The translations under genes and the position numbers were made by a program. From assembly GCA_023460395.1 (NCBI GenBank), contig JAEWQB010000026.1, forward strand, positions 1 to 53,467: 53,467 bases of DNA, given 5' to 3'. Source of the stretch: Pseudomonadota bacterium (GTDB taxonomy: Bacteria; Desulfobacterota; Desulfovibrionia; Desulfovibrionales; Desulfovibrionaceae). Below the pieces are notes generated by a model, which saw only the letters and a list, made by a program, of their open reading frames with translations, did not search any database and had not been told where the DNA came from. Shown here piece by piece: positions 53,343 through 53,467 of this stretch (position 1 is the stretch's first letter; the number at the start of each line of letters is the position of its first letter).

Positions 53343-53467
53343 TGACCTGCCCTGGAAAAACTGGTCCAGGCCCAATGTTAGGGGTACTGAGACCGCAGGA
53401 GGTTTTCCATGGGCAAGAAGAAGCACGCTCCTGAGCAGATCATCGGCAAGCTGAGAGAGGCCGAGGT
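53343..53467 (+). mobile_element. Left end of an IS3-family element
   Basis: TGACCTGCCCTGG at 53343 looks like the terminal inverted repeat of an IS3-family element, and a transposase OrfA start follows at 53409. The rest is outside the window. Confidence 0.65.
53409..53467 (+). CDS. IS3-family transposase OrfA, 5' end
   Basis: The first 19 complete codons plus a partial codon lie in the window (MGKKKHAPEQIIGKLREAE...). The EQIIGKLREAE pattern is the start of the OrfA helix-turn-helix in IS3-family transposases. AGGAGG lies six bases before the ATG. It is cut by the window edge. Confidence 0.75.
   Translation, partial: MGKKKHAPEQIIGKLREAE

Larger units (their letters stand above)
43917..53467. 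mobile_element. Integrative element at ssrA, probably a defective prophage (right end outside the window)
   Basis: From tmRNA onward: integrase, two toxin-antitoxin pairs, a truncated P2-type late gene, a methyltransferase stub, phage regulator genes, cI/cro-like switch, nuclease, DinD, a structured RNA unit and an IS end. Capsid, tail and replication genes are missing, so it cannot make particles from what is seen. Confidence 0.8.

Noticed and set aside
43917..53467. A second copy of the tmRNA 3' end (attR) in the window
   Set aside because: No repeat of the last 20 or so tmRNA bases was seen downstream, so the right end must be outside.

Overview
The window looks like chromosome from a delta-type sulfate reducer, probably family Desulfovibrionaceae. 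The reasons are moderate to high GC, a large chemotaxis operon with a ParA-like ATPase and a HEAT-repeat protein, and an rpsU-yqeY-mutS2-dnaG-rpoD block. A hutW/DtxR-type pair and small genus-level hypothetical genes fit too. The genus is inferred from gene content only.

Layout, left to right. (1) 206-2727: metNIQ methionine importer on the minus strand. (2) 2937-12046: minus-strand chemotaxis operon cheB, HEAT protein, cheR, parA-like, cheW, cheY, cheA, with a promoter near 12230 and a terminator at 2880-2914. (3) 12291: tRNA-Pro(CGG). (4) 12576-18266: an A24 prepilin peptidase, an M50 protease fused to an adaptor region, an hlyD fragment and Flp-pilus genes flp, cpaA and cpaB. cpaB is broken by an inversion of about 0.8 kb. 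(5) 18329-22146: radical-SAM haem enzyme hutW, a divergent DtxR-like regulator with dyads between them, and flagellin behind a sigma-28-type promoter. (6) 22367-25464: FMN riboswitch and ribB, a diguanylate cyclase and a thermonuclease-fold protein. (7) 25582-33259: the rpsU/yqeY/mutS2/dnaG/rpoD block, a small membrane protein and HU. (8) 33447-41961: rsmA, DUF2062, EF-G, a HisD-like protein, lptG/lptF and uppP. (9) 42131-43916: two identical CAU tRNAs, a hypothetical gene and tmRNA.

From the 3' end of tmRNA to the right edge lies an integrative element, best read as a defective prophage. It has a P4-type integrase, a Panacea-type toxin-antitoxin pair, a HigBA-like pair and phage remnants. 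The remnants include an in-frame fusion of a DUF1937 gene to the tail of a P2 gpD gene, and a 60-codon cytosine methyltransferase stub. A cro/cI-like switch, an HsdR_N-type nuclease and DinD follow. After them comes a transcription unit with a strand-specific three-way-junction RNA and a 44-residue membrane peptide, then the left end of an IS3-family element. The promoter of that last unit carries almost the same 18-bp operator as the cI-cro intergenic region, so the prophage repressor probably controls it. This RNA/peptide unit is the best candidate for something undescribed.

No similarity search or folding program was run. Family names come from motifs read in the sequence, and functions are inferred from those families.
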